The notes: generated by a model not told the origin, from the letters alone. DNA of 64,000 nt from Vibrio ouci (GCF_004551525.1 NZ_SATR01000017.1:34032-98031), one strand, 5' to 3'; shown: positions 44,027-53,906, counted from the first letter of the stretch. Numbers and translations are program-made.

Positions 44027-46198
44027 ATGGATCCTTCATTACTTCTCGATGGTCTAAATGACAAGCAGCGTGAAGCTGTTGCCGCCCCACTAGAAAACTC
44101 ACTTATCTTAGCTGGTGCAGGCAGTGGTAAAACGCGCGTGCTGGTGCATCGTATTGCGTGGTTGATGTCGGTTGAGCAAGCCTCACCATTCTCAATTATG
44201 TCCGTTACCTTCACCAACAAAGCCGCAGCGGAAATGCGCGGACGTATTGAAGAGATAATGATGGGCAGTGCTTCGGGGATGTGGAACGGTACTTTCCATG
44301 GGATCTGTCACCGTATTTTACGTGCTCACTATCTTGATGCTGTGCTGCCAGAAGATTTCCAGATCATTGATACCGATGATCAGGTTCGTCTATTGCGTCG
44401 CTTGATTAAAGCGCAGAACTTAGATGAAAAGCAGTGGCCAGCGAAGCAAGTCGCGTGGTGGATCAATGGCAAAAAAGATGAAGGTTTGCGCCCAAGTCAC
44501 ATTGATGCCTACGGCGATCCGATTACCAAGACTTATCTACAACTGTATACCGCTTACCAAGAAGCGTGTGACCGCGCAGGTTTAGTCGACTTTGCGGAAA
44601 TCTTACTCCGTGCCCATGAGCTATTGCGCGATAAGAAACATATCCGCGAACATTACCAAGCTCGCTTTAAGCATATTCTGGTCGACGAATTCCAAGATAC
44701 CAACAACATTCAGTACGCTTGGCTACGTATGATGGCAGGCCCTGACTCACATGTGATGATTGTTGGTGATGATGACCAGTCTATCTACGGTTGGCGCGGC
44801 GCTAAGATTGAGAACATTGAGAAGTTTACTCATGAGTTCCCTAGCGTTAATACCATTCGTCTTGAGCAGAACTATCGCTCGACTAAGACCATTCTCGAAG
44901 CGTCAAACACACTGATTGCCAATAACACTGAGCGTATGGGTAAAGAGCTGTGGACTGACGGCGCAGAAGGTGAGCCGATCTCGGTTTATTCTGCATACAA
45001 CGAGTTAGATGAAGCACGCTTTGCGGTCAATAAAATCAAAGAGTGGCAGGATAAAGGCGGCGTACTCAATGATGCCGCAATGCTGTATCGCAATAACGCC
45101 CAGTCACGTGTTCTTGAAGAAGCTTTGATTCAAGCAGGTCTGCCATATCGTATTTATGGCGGGATGCGATTCTTCGAGCGTCAAGAGATCAAAGATGCCT
45201 TAAGCTATTTGCGTTTGATGTCGAATCGTAATGATGATGCGGCTTTTGAGCGTGTGGTGAATACACCAACGCGTGGTCTAGGGGATAAAACCCTTGAGAC
45301 AATTCGTTTTGCCGCGCGCGACCAAGGCAGCACCATGTGGCAAGCGAGTCTGCATTTGCTAGAAAACCAAGTGTTGCCAGGGCGAGCAGCCGGCGCACTC
45401 AGTCGCTTTATTGAATTGGTTAATGCACTTGAAGATGACACCTGCGAATTGTCGCTGCATGAACAAACTGACCATGTGATCAAATACTCTGGTCTGTTCG
45501 CGATGTACGAACAAGAGAAAGGCGAGAAATCGAAAGCACGTATTGAGAACTTGGAAGAATTGGTCACGGCAACACGTCAGTTTGAAAAGCCAGAAGAAGC
45601 AGAAGACATGACGCTGCTGACGGCATTTTTGACTCACGCCGCGCTAGAGGCGGGTGAAGGTCAAGCGGACGAATTTGATGATGCCGTTCAGCTGATGACC
45701 TTGCACAGTGCGAAAGGTTTGGAGTTCCCACTGGTGTTTATGGTCGGTGTTGAAGAGGGCATGTTCCCGAGCCAAATGTCCGCGGAAGAAGCTGGTCGTT
45801 TGGAAGAAGAGCGCCGACTTTGCTACGTGGGTATGACCCGTGCCATGGAAAAACTCTACATTACCTACGCAGAGATGCGTCGTTTGTACGGTCAAGATAA
45901 GTACCATAAACCATCACGCTTTATTCGCGAGCTTCCAGAGAAGTGCCTTGATGAAGTACGTATGAAAGCGCAAGTGAGTCGCCCAGCAAGCTCTGGCCGC
46001 TTTAGCCAAACCGTAGTGAAAGAAAGCTTTAACGAAACTGGCTTTAGCTTAGGTTCACGCGTTATGCACCCTAAATTTGGAGAGGGCACCATCATCAACT
46101 TTGAAGGCAGTGGTCCACAAAGTCGTGTTCAAGTTGCTTTTAACGGTGAAGGGATTAAGTGGTTGGTGACCGCTTACGCTCGGTTAGAGCAGCTCTAA
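44027..46198 (+). CDS. uvrD: DNA helicase II UvrD
   Basis: A 723-residue 3'-5' superfamily 1A helicase of nucleotide excision and mismatch repair. Walker A is AGAGSGKT, motif II DEFQDTN, motif III DDDQSIYGWRGA; late motifs are TLHSAKGLE and VGMTRAMEKL. The UvrD-type C-terminal tail ends in a tudor-like domain (FGEGTIINFEGSGPQSRVQVAF), which Rep lacks. A LexA-like site lies directly upstream, consistent with SOS induction. The gene ends at a hairpin terminator. Confidence 0.97.
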   Translation: MDPSLLLDGLNDKQREAVAAPLENSLILAGAGSGKTRVLVHRIAWLMSVEQASPFSIMSVTFTNKAAAEMRGRIEEIMMGSASGMWNGTFHGICHRILRAHYLDAVLPEDFQIIDTDDQVRLLRRLIKAQNLDEKQWPAKQVAWWINGKKDEGLRPSHIDAYGDPITKTYLQLYTAYQEACDRAGLVDFAEILLRAHELLRDKKHIREHYQARFKHILVDEFQDTNNIQYAWLRMMAGPDSHVMIVGDDDQSIYGWRGAKIENIEKFTHEFPSVNTIRLEQNYRSTKTILEASNTLIANNTERMGKELWTDGAEGEPISVYSAYNELDEARFAVNKIKEWQDKGGVLNDAAMLYRNNAQSRVLEEALIQAGLPYRIYGGMRFFERQEIKDALSYLRLMSNRNDDAAFERVVNTPTRGLGDKTLETIRFAARDQGSTMWQASLHLLENQVLPGRAAGALSRFIELVNALEDDTCELSLHEQTDHVIKYSGLFAMYEQEKGEKSKARIENLEELVTATRQFEKPEEAEDMTLLTAFLTHAALEAGEGQADEFDDAVQLMTLHSAKGLEFPLVFMVGVEEGMFPSQMSAEEAGRLEEERRLCYVGMTRAMEKLYITYAEMRRLYGQDKYHKPSRFIRELPEKCLDEVRMKAQVSRPASSGRFSQTVVKESFNETGFSLGSRVMHPKFGEGTIINFEGSGPQSRVQVAFNGEGIKWLVTAYARLEQL

Positions 46199-46219
46199 TC
46201 TTCAGTGACTGTGACTTCT

Positions 46220-46243
46220 AAAGGCATGCTTCGGCATGCCTTT
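46220..46243 (+). terminator. Terminator of uvrD
   Basis: AAAGGCATGC (46220-46229), TTCG tetraloop, GCATGCCTTT (46234-46243). Confidence 0.85.
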
Positions 46244-46390
46244 ATACTATTTGGTCTATGATGATCTAAAAGCTTCCTGAGCGGTGTCGCGGCAGAAATA
46301 GGGAACTGATGTGATAGGACTGGGCCAGCACAATGGGAGTGAAAGAAGACAACGCAGTCTAAAGTTCAAATATGCAGAGATAAGATAAAG

Positions 46391-46809
46391 AAAAACCCCG
46401 AGGGCGTGAGCCCATCGGGGTTATAGTCTTACTCGCAGCAATCCGGCTACTATAGGTGCTCCATGCATCTAATCCTTGATAGTATGCTGATGTCCTTCAG
46501 CTCAATCCTTTACTCGCCATCCTAGCGGTGTCCGTATTTGACCCTATCCTGGTCCACTAACAATCCTCGTTAGCTCACGTCGCTTGTTCCTTGAGCGGTG
46601 TCCTTTTCATCATCCTGATGATAAGTCCTTTCCTCGTCCAGAGGTGTCCATTTCCCATCCTTAGTAGCAACCATCCTAGTTACTATTGCGTCCGTTCAAT
46701 GTCCTATTTGCTTTCCATGCCGACTATTCATCCTGAATAACCGTATCTTCTTCCTGAAGATTACCTAATCCGTGGTAATTTCCTGTTCCGTGTCAGTATC
46801 CTTCCGACA
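46391..46809 (-). ncRNA. csrB: CsrB-family CsrA-sequestering RNA
   Basis: Read on the minus strand, this roughly 419-nt segment has about 30 GGA motifs, mostly AGGA/AGGAT in hairpin loops (for example catCAGGATGatg and ctaAGGATggg), with no ORF. The promoter is TTGCTG (46838-46843 on the minus strand) with TAATAT (46816-46821), 16 bases apart. The terminator is a CCCCGA(T/G)GGGC-type stem spanning 46394-46422 followed by TTTTT. The high GGA count and length fit CsrB. It binds many CsrA dimers and frees their mRNA targets; a VarA-like box lies about 160 bases upstream. The csrB name is by type; Vibrio has several such RNAs. Confidence 0.9.
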
Positions 46810-46957
46810 GGATTAATATTACGCTTTTGACGATTTTCAGCAATATGACGCAAACGTTTTTCTACATAAAAATTCGAACCAAAAATGTACATATCATTAT
46901 AAATCAACAGTTTATGTTTTGTTGCTTACATTTCTCTCAGCAAAAAAACTATATTTA

Positions 46958-46995
46958 CTCACTTGCTTGTGAGAGATCTCGCACAAGCAAGTGAG
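46958..46995 (-). promoter_or_regulatory. Near-palindrome with VarA-like box upstream of csrB
   Basis: CTCACTTGCTTGTG (46958-46971) and CACAAGCAAGTGAG (46982-46995) are perfect 14-bp arms; the centre GAGATCTC is itself palindromic, leaving one mismatched pair in 38 bp. TGTGAGAGATCTCGCACA (46968-46985) matches the GacA/UvrY/VarA box. It also lies 11 bases beyond the ggt stop, so the RNA hairpin could help end ggt transcription. Confidence 0.72.
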
Positions 46996-47005
46996 GCGAT
47001 CGGCG

Positions 47006-48754
47006 TTATTTGCCTATCGCAGCTCCTTCACGCCTTGGGTCAGCAGCACCTTGCAATTGACCTTCTTGGACTAAGATAGCGTGCAGGCCCGAGTTTAAGT
47101 CACGTACGTTGACCTTAAAGCCCATCTCTTCTAGTTCAGGTTTAAGCGTTTCAGCCTTTGTCCCTTGCTCGATATCTAATGTGCCAAAGCGGTTAAGTAG
47201 GTGTGGTTGGTTGACGGCTTGCTGGATATCCATGCCCCATTGGGTATGGGCAATGATGGCTTGAGCGACATAACCTATGATGCGGCTACCACCAGGGGAA
47301 CCAATGGCCATATAGGGTTTGTCATCTTGCATGATGATGGTTGGCGCCATCGATGAGCGTGGGCGTTTGCCTGGCTCTAAGCGGTTGGCGATCGGTTTGC
47401 CCTCTTTATGAGTTCGGAATGAAAAGTCAGTAAGCTCATTGTTGAGTAAGAAACCATTGGTCATGAGGCGAGAACCAAATGCATTTTCAATCGTGGTAGT
47501 GATCGAAACGATATTTCCTTGTTTATCCACGACATTAAAGTGGCTGGTGGAAGGTAGCTCAATCGATTCATCCATACTTTGACGCTGGGCGTAATTCCAC
47601 GGAGGAGAACCTGCACTCACAGTCGCTAAAGCTTTGCCCGGCTTGATCAGTTGTGCACGTTGTTTGAGGTACTCTTTATCAAGTAAGCCTTGAGTCGGCA
47701 TCGGCACAAAGTCCTCATCGGCCATATACATACCGCGATCGGCAAACGCCAGTTGCGAGGCGTCTGCAATCACTTGCCACGATCTAGCGTCATTGGCTCC
47801 CCAGCCTCTTAAATCAAACTGTTCCGTCATCGCCAGTATCTGACCGACTGTCAGTGCACCTGAGCTCGGTGGTCCCATACCGCAGATGTCATAACTTTGG
47901 TAGGCTGAGCAGACAGGTTCGCGTTGCTTGACGCTATAGGCATCAAAATCTTTTTGCGCCAATACCCCTGGGTTACCCGCTGCGTTTTGTACTGTCTCGA
48001 TAATGCTGTCAGCAATTGCCCCTTGGTAGAAAGCTTTCGCCCCTTGTTTAGCAATTGCCGTTAAAGTCTCAGCATATTGGGGATTTTTAAGTAGCGTTCC
48101 AGCCGTTTTCGGTGAGCCATCAGGATTAAAGAAATACGCTTTGGTTGTGGCAAAGCGGCTTAAACGATCGGCATCATTTTCAATTAAGGTCGCAAGACGC
48201 GGGCTGATCTCAAACCCTTTGGTTGCTACCTCAATGACTGGCTCAATCAGCTTGTGCCACTCTAGCTGGCCATATTTTTGATGGGTATCCCACATCAACT
48301 TAACTGTGCCCGGTGTCCCGACAGAGCGCCCACCTACCACGGCATCATAGAACTTGAGTGGTTCGCCATTGTCATCTTGAAATAATCGCGGCGTAGCATC
48401 GAGTGGTGCGGTTTCTCGACCATCATAAGTGGTCAGTTTTTGGTTTTTAGCATCCCAGTAAACCAGGAATGCACCACCACCGATACCGGAAGATTGCGGC
48501 TCTACTAGCCCTAGCATCAACTGAGTGGTGACCATAGCATCAATGGCGTTACCACCTTGAGCAAGAATGTCGGCGCCAGCTTGGGTGGCAAGTGGGTTGG
48601 CAGCGGTCACCATCCAATCTTTGGCGGTCACCAGCTGTTTTTGTTCTAAACCACTGCTGCGTTCTGGAGCAACGGAGTCGGCGGCTTGATTAGCGAAGGT
48701 ACTGGCTGACGTCAGTAATAAATAAGCGGTAAGGCATTTCATTTTCCACTGCAT
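47006..48754 (-). CDS. ggt: Gamma-glutamyltransferase
   Basis: A 582-residue periplasmic enzyme that hydrolyses or transfers the gamma-glutamyl group of glutathione. A signal peptide ends at TFANQ. The precursor cuts itself before the catalytic Thr in STSHFNVVDKQG, giving large and small subunits. The SSGIGGGAF and GSPGGSRIIGY substrate-site segments are intact. AAGGAG lies 7 bases before the first ATG, fixing the start. It is alone in its transcript, and its 3' end meets the palindrome at 46958-46995. Confidence 0.95.
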   Translation of the reverse strand: MQWKMKCLTAYLLLTSASTFANQAADSVAPERSSGLEQKQLVTAKDWMVTAANPLATQAGADILAQGGNAIDAMVTTQLMLGLVEPQSSGIGGGAFLVYWDAKNQKLTTYDGRETAPLDATPRLFQDDNGEPLKFYDAVVGGRSVGTPGTVKLMWDTHQKYGQLEWHKLIEPVIEVATKGFEISPRLATLIENDADRLSRFATTKAYFFNPDGSPKTAGTLLKNPQYAETLTAIAKQGAKAFYQGAIADSIIETVQNAAGNPGVLAQKDFDAYSVKQREPVCSAYQSYDICGMGPPSSGALTVGQILAMTEQFDLRGWGANDARSWQVIADASQLAFADRGMYMADEDFVPMPTQGLLDKEYLKQRAQLIKPGKALATVSAGSPPWNYAQRQSMDESIELPSTSHFNVVDKQGNIVSITTTIENAFGSRLMTNGFLLNNELTDFSFRTHKEGKPIANRLEPGKRPRSSMAPTIIMQDDKPYMAIGSPGGSRIIGYVAQAIIAHTQWGMDIQQAVNQPHLLNRFGTLDIEQGTKAETLKPELEEMGFKVNVRDLNSGLHAILVQEGQLQGAADPRREGAAIGK

Positions 48755-48864
48755 CTTATTCTCCTTGTTGTTATGCGAAGAATAGATTGGCAGTGGAAAG
48801 GGCGTAGGTCTAAAAGTTTTTGTTCAAAGTTTAACCTTGAATCAAACTTAATATTTTTTCAGGC

Positions 48865-49533
48865 TCAAAACTGAGCCGCGAGGGCAGTGGTGGATTGCCA
48901 CAAAATACTGAGGCCGATAAAGCTGAATAACAGACCGCACAGCCCATCAATATAGATCGCGAGTGACTTGATTTTACGCTGCATACGTTGAGTAGACAGT
49001 GCCCAAGCAAGAAACGAGAACCACAGCAAAGACAAGCTCCACAGAATAATCAGTGCGATGCCTTTTCCGGATAAGGACATAGTGGCCGGCACTAAGCTCG
49101 ACATTAAGCTGACAAAGAACACTAAGGCTTTCGGGTTGAGAATGTTGGTCGCAAAGCCACGGGAAAACGCCTGACGTTTATTGCTTAATAGCAAACTGGT
49201 TGGTTCGCTTTCTTGTTCGGTTGTTGTTGGGGAGTTAATTTTTGCCCATGTACCTTTTAGAGCCCCATAGCCTAGATAGAACAGATAGCTTCCGCCTGCC
49301 AGTTGTAATAGGGCAAATAAAGTCGGCTGCTGGTGGACTAAGTAGCTGACCCCGGTGAGGCTCAATAATGAATGCAGCAAGATGCCGCAAGACAAACCGA
49401 GCGCAATATAAAGGCCGGTTTGGCGGCCGTAACGCGTGGCATTTTGCACCACCAGAGCAAAATCTGGCCCTGGGCTCATCAGCGCAACAAAGTGGACAAC
49501 GGCAAGCGTGGTTAGGATGGTTAATTCGTTCAT
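48865..49533 (-). CDS. LysE/RhtB-family amino acid exporter
   Basis: A 222-residue membrane protein starting at MNELTILTTLAVVHF, which aligns with the usual RhtB N-terminus; a frame to 49581 would add 16 unlikely residues. It has about six membrane helices and the family motif SPGPDFALVVQNATRYGRQ near residue 22. It probably exports an amino acid or homoserine lactone-like solute; the substrate is unknown. It lies 72 bases downstream of an AraC regulator on the same strand, which may control it. Confidence 0.88.
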   Translation of the reverse strand: MNELTILTTLAVVHFVALMSPGPDFALVVQNATRYGRQTGLYIALGLSCGILLHSLLSLTGVSYLVHQQPTLFALLQLAGGSYLFYLGYGALKGTWAKINSPTTTEQESEPTSLLLSNKRQAFSRGFATNILNPKALVFFVSLMSSLVPATMSLSGKGIALIILWSLSLLWFSFLAWALSTQRMQRKIKSLAIYIDGLCGLLFSFIGLSILWQSTTALAAQF

Positions 49534-49605
49534 AGCAGCAGTGATTAATGACTTATCACTGGATTGTGCCAGCAGCGCCAAGCAAAAGATTGTAAATAAT
49601 CGACA

Positions 49606-50400
49606 CTAGTTGATTTGAGATGGGCTGACGCCATACACCGCTTTAAACGCCTTACTGAAATGCGCCTGATCGTAAAAGCCGACTTGATGAGCGACTTCTG
49701 TGCCTTTGACGCCCGCTTTCAATAATTTCATCCCTTGTTCCATACGCAATCGGCTCAGCCATGCATAGGGTGTTAAGCCGATTTTGGCTTTGAAATGGCG
49801 TTGAAATTGGGTTGGGCTCAGCTGGCACAGTTCAGACAGTTGCTCAAGTTTGACTGGCTGATCGAGGTTAGCCATCAAATACTCTTTTAATGTAGCGACG
49901 GATTGATTGCCAAGTGGCACGATACTTCTTTGCTCTTTTGCACCGTAGCGTTCGAACAACTGGCTAAAACCCTCATAAGGCAGACAGTCTTGAGCAAGCT
50001 GACTAAGGTTGGTGTTAGTTAGACTCTGGTGCAGCTGAGATAAGGTATTGAAAACATGAGAGTCATCAATCACAAGTTGGTTAAAGCCGATCACATCGGA
50101 AGATCGTTTTAGATCGGAAAGATCGCTTAGCCACAGAGGATCGAGAGAAAAGACTTTTACCTTGTAGCCAGAATCGAGTTTGGATTGACCATCGTGCATT
50201 TCATCCGGTGGCATTAACACCATCTGCCCTTGACCGGCATGGTGAGATTCACCCTGATAATGGAATTTTTGTTCCCCTTGGGTAATAAGGCCAATGTGAA
50301 AATCAAGATGATAGTGGCGCTGAAAGGCAAACGTCTGGTAGTTTGCGTCGATCAAACCTATCTCTTGATTGGGCACTGTTTGGTATTGAACCTTATCCAT
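49606..50400 (-). CDS. AraC-family transcriptional regulator
   Basis: A 264-residue regulator. The N-terminal cupin-like sensor domain includes RHYHLDFHIGLITQGEQKFHYQG and VLMPPDEMHDGQ. The C-terminal double helix-turn-helix (about 165-264) ends with VGFYDQAHFSKAFKAVYGVSPS, the family signature. The ATG of MDKVQYQ was chosen because the longer frame starts inside the rarD terminator stem. Such sensors often bind amino acids; with the LysE-type exporter next to it, an amino-acid-responsive export unit is likely. Confidence 0.88.
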   Translation of the reverse strand: MDKVQYQTVPNQEIGLIDANYQTFAFQRHYHLDFHIGLITQGEQKFHYQGESHHAGQGQMVLMPPDEMHDGQSKLDSGYKVKVFSLDPLWLSDLSDLKRSSDVIGFNQLVIDDSHVFNTLSQLHQSLTNTNLSQLAQDCLPYEGFSQLFERYGAKEQRSIVPLGNQSVATLKEYLMANLDQPVKLEQLSELCQLSPTQFQRHFKAKIGLTPYAWLSRLRMEQGMKLLKAGVKGTEVAHQVGFYDQAHFSKAFKAVYGVSPSQIN

Positions 50401-50437
50401 AAAAACAAAAAAGCTTGGTGAATATTTCACCAAGCTT
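50401..50437 (-). terminator. Terminator of rarD
   Basis: AAGCTTGGTGAA (50411-50422) and TTCACCAAGCTT (50426-50437) are perfect 12-bp arms around TAT; on the minus strand a run TTTTTGTTTTT follows. It lies just before the AraC start. Confidence 0.88.
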
Positions 50438-50472
50438 AGCGTTACTCATCTTGAATGTCTTGTAAAAAACGA

Positions 50473-51387
50473 TCAGTGCGTTTGAGCTGCCTTTTTCGAT
50501 TTCTTATTATTGCGTAGCCCATCAAAGCTAAATACCACCAATGCTCCCCAAATAAAGGCAAAGGTGATGGCCTTATCCGTGGTGAAGGCTTCACCATAAA
50601 TCAGCACCGCCAGTAGGAACATTAAACTTGGGCCGATGTATTGGAAAAAGCCGAGCGTCGACAGCTTAAGTCGTGTTGCTGCGCCAGTGAAACAAAGTAG
50701 CGGTAGAGTGGTAATGATGCCAGCCGAAATCAGTAGTAGATTTAGATTTAGCGGGTTTTCGGTGAAGTTTGAAGTCGGAGTATCGGCAATCCACAGTAGG
50801 TAAATAGCGGCAGCAGGCAACAGCACTAAGGTCTCAACGAATAAGCCTGTTTGTGCTTCAAGGCTGACCTTTTTACGCAGCAGACCATAAAAGCCAAAAC
50901 TCAGAGCTAAAGCGATCGCAACAGTTGGAATCGAACCAAATACAAATAGTTGCACCAGCACGCCACAAGCGGCAAGGGCAACAGCAAACCACTGTAGTTT
51001 TCGTAGTCGCTCACCCAAGAAGAGCATCCCTAGCAGTACATTGATCAAAGGGTTGATGTAGTAGCCCAAACTCGCATCGAGCATATGATCGGAATTGACC
51101 GCCCAAATGAAGATCAACCAGTTTGCGCCAACCAATACCGCAGTCGTAACCAGGTACATCAACTTCTGTTTTGATTTGAGCACGTCTCGTACATTGCGCC
51201 AACGACGACCGAAGTGGAGTAGAGCGGCCAGTAGGAAGAACGACCATACAACGCGGTGGCTTAAAATTTCTAGCGGAGAAACATCACCGAGCGCTTTGAA
51301 GTAGATTGGCGCGATACCCCACATCGTGTAGGCACCAATCGCGAGAAGGACACCTTGCTTGGCTCGCTGTTGTTCGTCTGGAGTCAT
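50473..51387 (-). CDS. rarD: EamA-family transporter RarD
   Basis: A 304-residue membrane protein with ten membrane helices from two EamA repeats. The start at MTPDEQQRAKQG fits the RarD pattern: the first helix GVLLAIGAYTMWGIAPIYFKAL and the LEILSHRVVWSFFLL motif follow. The longer frame to 51456 has no ribosome site. RarD was named for chloramphenicol sensitivity in Pseudomonas, but the natural substrate is unknown. Divergent from recQ by 164 bases. Confidence 0.88.
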   Translation of the reverse strand: MTPDEQQRAKQGVLLAIGAYTMWGIAPIYFKALGDVSPLEILSHRVVWSFFLLAALLHFGRRWRNVRDVLKSKQKLMYLVTTAVLVGANWLIFIWAVNSDHMLDASLGYYINPLINVLLGMLFLGERLRKLQWFAVALAACGVLVQLFVFGSIPTVAIALALSFGFYGLLRKKVSLEAQTGLFVETLVLLPAAAIYLLWIADTPTSNFTENPLNLNLLLISAGIITTLPLLCFTGAATRLKLSTLGFFQYIGPSLMFLLAVLIYGEAFTTDKAITFAFIWGALVVFSFDGLRNNKKSKKAAQTH

Positions 51388-51551
51388 AGTTGTGTGCTCA
51401 GATTGAATGAATTTACAAATTGAAACATGCAGTATACGAACGTGGCCCAAAATCACCTAACAATTTGCGGTTTTATTCGCCCCTAAACCCCTCTACAATG
51501 TGCCCCTTGCGTTCAGCACGCATTCGACCTGCATTCTTACTGAGATAACTC

Positions 51552-53390
51552 ATGACCTCGACACTTTTAGCACCACAACCTATGGAAGAACTGCCTACGC
51601 CACAAAGCATTCTCGAAGATGTTTTCGGTTACCAGAGCTTCCGTGATGGTCAGCAAGAGGTGATTGAGTCTGCGGTAGTTGGACAAGATAGCTTAGTGAT
51701 TATGCCAACTGGTGGTGGTAAGTCGCTGTGTTACCAGATCCCAGCTTTGGCCCGCAGTGGCCTGACGTTAGTAATCTCTCCACTTATCTCTTTAATGAAA
51801 GACCAAGTGGATCAGCTCAAAGCCAATGGTGTTGCAGCTGAGTGCATTAACTCGAGCATGCCGCGTGAAGAGCTTATCTCTGTCTACAATCGCATGCATT
51901 CTGGTGCGCTCAAGTTAGTCTATGTATCACCAGAACGCGTCTTGATGCGTGACTTTATCGAGCGTTTGGAAAGCCTGCCTCTATCGATGATTGCTGTCGA
52001 TGAGGCGCACTGTATTTCGCAGTGGGGGCATGATTTCAGACCTGAGTATGCCTCGCTAGGTCAGCTAAAACAGTACTTCCCGCATGTGCCTGTGATGGCG
52101 CTAACCGCGACGGCTGACGATGCCACGCGTAAAGATATTATGCAGCGTCTGCAACTTAACGAGCCGCATACTTACCTCGGCAGTTTCGATCGCCCTAATA
52201 TCCGCTATACCTTGGTTGAAAAGCACAAGCCTGTCTCTCAGGTGGTGCGTTTCCTTGAAAACCAACGTGGTAGTTGCGGCATCATCTATTGCGGCAGTCG
52301 CAAGAAAGTCGAAATGGTCACCGAGAAGCTGTGTAACAACGGTCTTCGCGCCGCTAGCTATCATGCTGGCCTGGAAGCGGATGAGCGAGCATACGTTCAA
52401 GAAGCCTTCCAACGTGATGACATCCAGATTGTTGTTGCAACAGTGGCGTTTGGCATGGGCATCAACAAACCTAATGTGCGCTTCGTGGTTCACTTTGATA
52501 TTCCACGCAATATTGAATCTTACTATCAGGAAACGGGCCGAGCGGGGCGTGATGGTTTACCTGCTGAAGCGATGATGCTCTATGACCCAGCGGATATTGC
52601 TTGGCTGCGCCGAATGCTTGATGAGAAAGATGACGGACCGCAAAAGCAGGTTGAAGCGCATAAGCTCAATGCGATGAGCGCGTTTGCTGAAGCACAAACC
52701 TGTCGACGTCAGGTATTACTTAACTATTTCGGTGAATATCGAGAAAAACCGTGTGGCAACTGCGATATTTGTCTTGATCCGCCTAAGCATTTTGATGCCA
52801 CTGAGCAAGCGCAAAAAGCGCTGTCTTGTGTCTATCGCGTCAACCAAAGCTTTGGTATGGGCTACGTGGTTGAAGTGCTGCGCGGCATGCAGAATATCCG
52901 GGTGCGAGAAAATGGTCATGATAAGTTATCGACCTATGGTATCGGCCGAGAAAACAGTCACGACTACTGGGTGAGTGTGTTCCGTCAGCTGATCCATAAA
53001 GGCTTGCTGTTCCAAAACATCACCCGTAACTCGACATTGCAGTTGACCGAAGAAGCACGTCCACTGTTACGTGGCGAGATGAGCTTAGAATTAGCGGTGC
53101 CGCGTTTAGATACTGCCGCACGTGCCGCTAAGTCAGACAAGCTATCGAGCAAGAACTACGATAAGAAGCTGTTTGCGAAATTACGTAAGCTGCGTAAAGC
53201 GATTGCTGATGAAGATGGCCTACCGCCATACGTAGTATTCAGTGATGCTACCTTGATTGATATGGCTGAGATTCTGCCAACCTCTTACGGTGAAATGTTA
53301 GCAGTGAGTGGAGTGGGGCAACGTAAGCTAGAGAAATACGCCGATCCTTTCTTAGATTTGATTCAAGAACATTTAACTAATCATGGGTGA
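51552..53390 (+). CDS. recQ: ATP-dependent DNA helicase RecQ
   Basis: A 612-residue 3'-5' helicase of the RecF recombination pathway. Walker A TGGGKS, DEAH box [18 protein letters not shown] and motif [12 protein letters not shown] are intact. The zinc-binding part has [12 protein letters not shown] with CGNCDIC, followed by the winged helix and a C-terminal HRDC domain ([20 protein letters not shown]). Length and order match E. coli RecQ. The next gene overlaps its end or begins 4 bases after it, depending on the start. Confidence 0.96.
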   Translation: MTSTLLAPQPMEELPTPQSILEDVFGYQSFRDGQQEVIESAVVGQDSLVIMPTGGGKSLCYQIPALARSGLTLVISPLISLMKDQVDQLKANGVAAECINSSMPREELISVYNRMHSGALKLVYVSPERVLMRDFIERLESLPLSMIAVDEAHCISQWGHDFRPEYASLGQLKQYFPHVPVMALTATADDATRKDIMQRLQLNEPHTYLGSFDRPNIRYTLVEKHKPVSQVVRFLENQRGSCGIIYCGSRKKVEMVTEKLCNNGLRAASYHAGLEADERAYVQEAFQRDDIQIVVATVAFGMGINKPNVRFVVHFDIPRNIESYYQETGRAGRDGLPAEAMMLYDPADIAWLRRMLDEKDDGPQKQVEAHKLNAMSAFAEAQTCRRQVLLNYFGEYREKPCGNCDICLDPPKHFDATEQAQKALSCVYRVNQSFGMGYVVEVLRGMQNIRVRENGHDKLSTYGIGRENSHDYWVSVFRQLIHKGLLFQNITRNSTLQLTEEARPLLRGEMSLELAVPRLDTAARAAKSDKLSSKNYDKKLFAKLRKLRKAIADEDGLPPYVVFSDATLIDMAEILPTSYGEMLAVSGVGQRKLEKYADPFLDLIQEHLTNHG

Positions 53391-53394
53391 TTCA

Positions 53395-53703
53395 ATGCAA
53401 CAAACGGAATTTGGTCTTGTTGATTATCAGGCACAAGAAGGACGTATCATTATTCGAACGCCTCGTTTTGATTTTGATAGTTTCCCGCAATTGGCAGAGA
53501 AGCTGGTGCAACTGCTATCCGCTTCGGTAATTGAAAAGCAGTGGGATGCGGACATCCATTCATGGTTGATTGATTTTGAAGGTTGCCAACTGTTTCTTAA
53601 ATCAGAACATTACAGCGAAAGTGTTTGGTTTGAAGCGCTAGCGATTGAAGATTCAAAAGAAGAACTCGACTTTCTCGCTTCTCTTTTCCAACGTGGTTTC
53701 TAA
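53395..53703 (+). CDS. DUF3630 family protein
   Basis: A 102-residue acidic cytosolic protein with no membrane segment or signal. The start at MQQTEFGL follows the recQ stop by 4 bases and has GGTGA upstream; an ATG at 53383 would overlap recQ by 8 bases. The conserved WLIDFEGCQLFLKSEHYSESVWFE core identifies the family, which is limited to marine gammaproteobacteria and often lies after recQ. Function unknown; probably coexpressed with RecQ. A CACCT/AGGTG hairpin after the stop may end the transcript. Confidence 0.78.
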   Translation: MQQTEFGLVDYQAQEGRIIIRTPRFDFDSFPQLAEKLVQLLSASVIEKQWDADIHSWLIDFEGCQLFLKSEHYSESVWFEALAIEDSKEELDFLASLFQRGF

Positions 53704-53864
53704 ATAGGAACATTCACGCTAACGATTGCTTCAATTTCACCTATTGCAGGTGAAATTGGTTAATGTATAATCGCCCGCCGCGATGTTTGGCATAACTCAA
53801 ATATCGTCACTATTTCATTTAACATTGTTGGTAAGGCAATTTCCGCTGGCTCGGAGAGTGTCGA

Positions 53865-53900
53865 TTTGGGTTCCCTCACCCCCAAACCAAACTAAAAAGG
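53865..53900 (+). promoter_or_regulatory. Probable preQ1-I riboswitch before yhhQ
   Basis: TTTGGG (53865-53870) pairs with CCCAAA (53881-53886) around a C-rich loop starting TTCCCTC. The A-rich tail ACTAAAAAGG (53891-53900) could dock into the stem, and its AAGG, the ribosome site of yhhQ, can pair with loop Cs as in the H-type pseudoknot of preQ1-I riboswitches. Binding of preQ1 would then block translation of a queuosine-precursor transporter. A promoter TTGCAG/TATAAT (53744-53749, 53766-53771) gives a leader of about 130 nt. Confidence 0.65.
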
Positions 53901-53906
53901 TATCGC

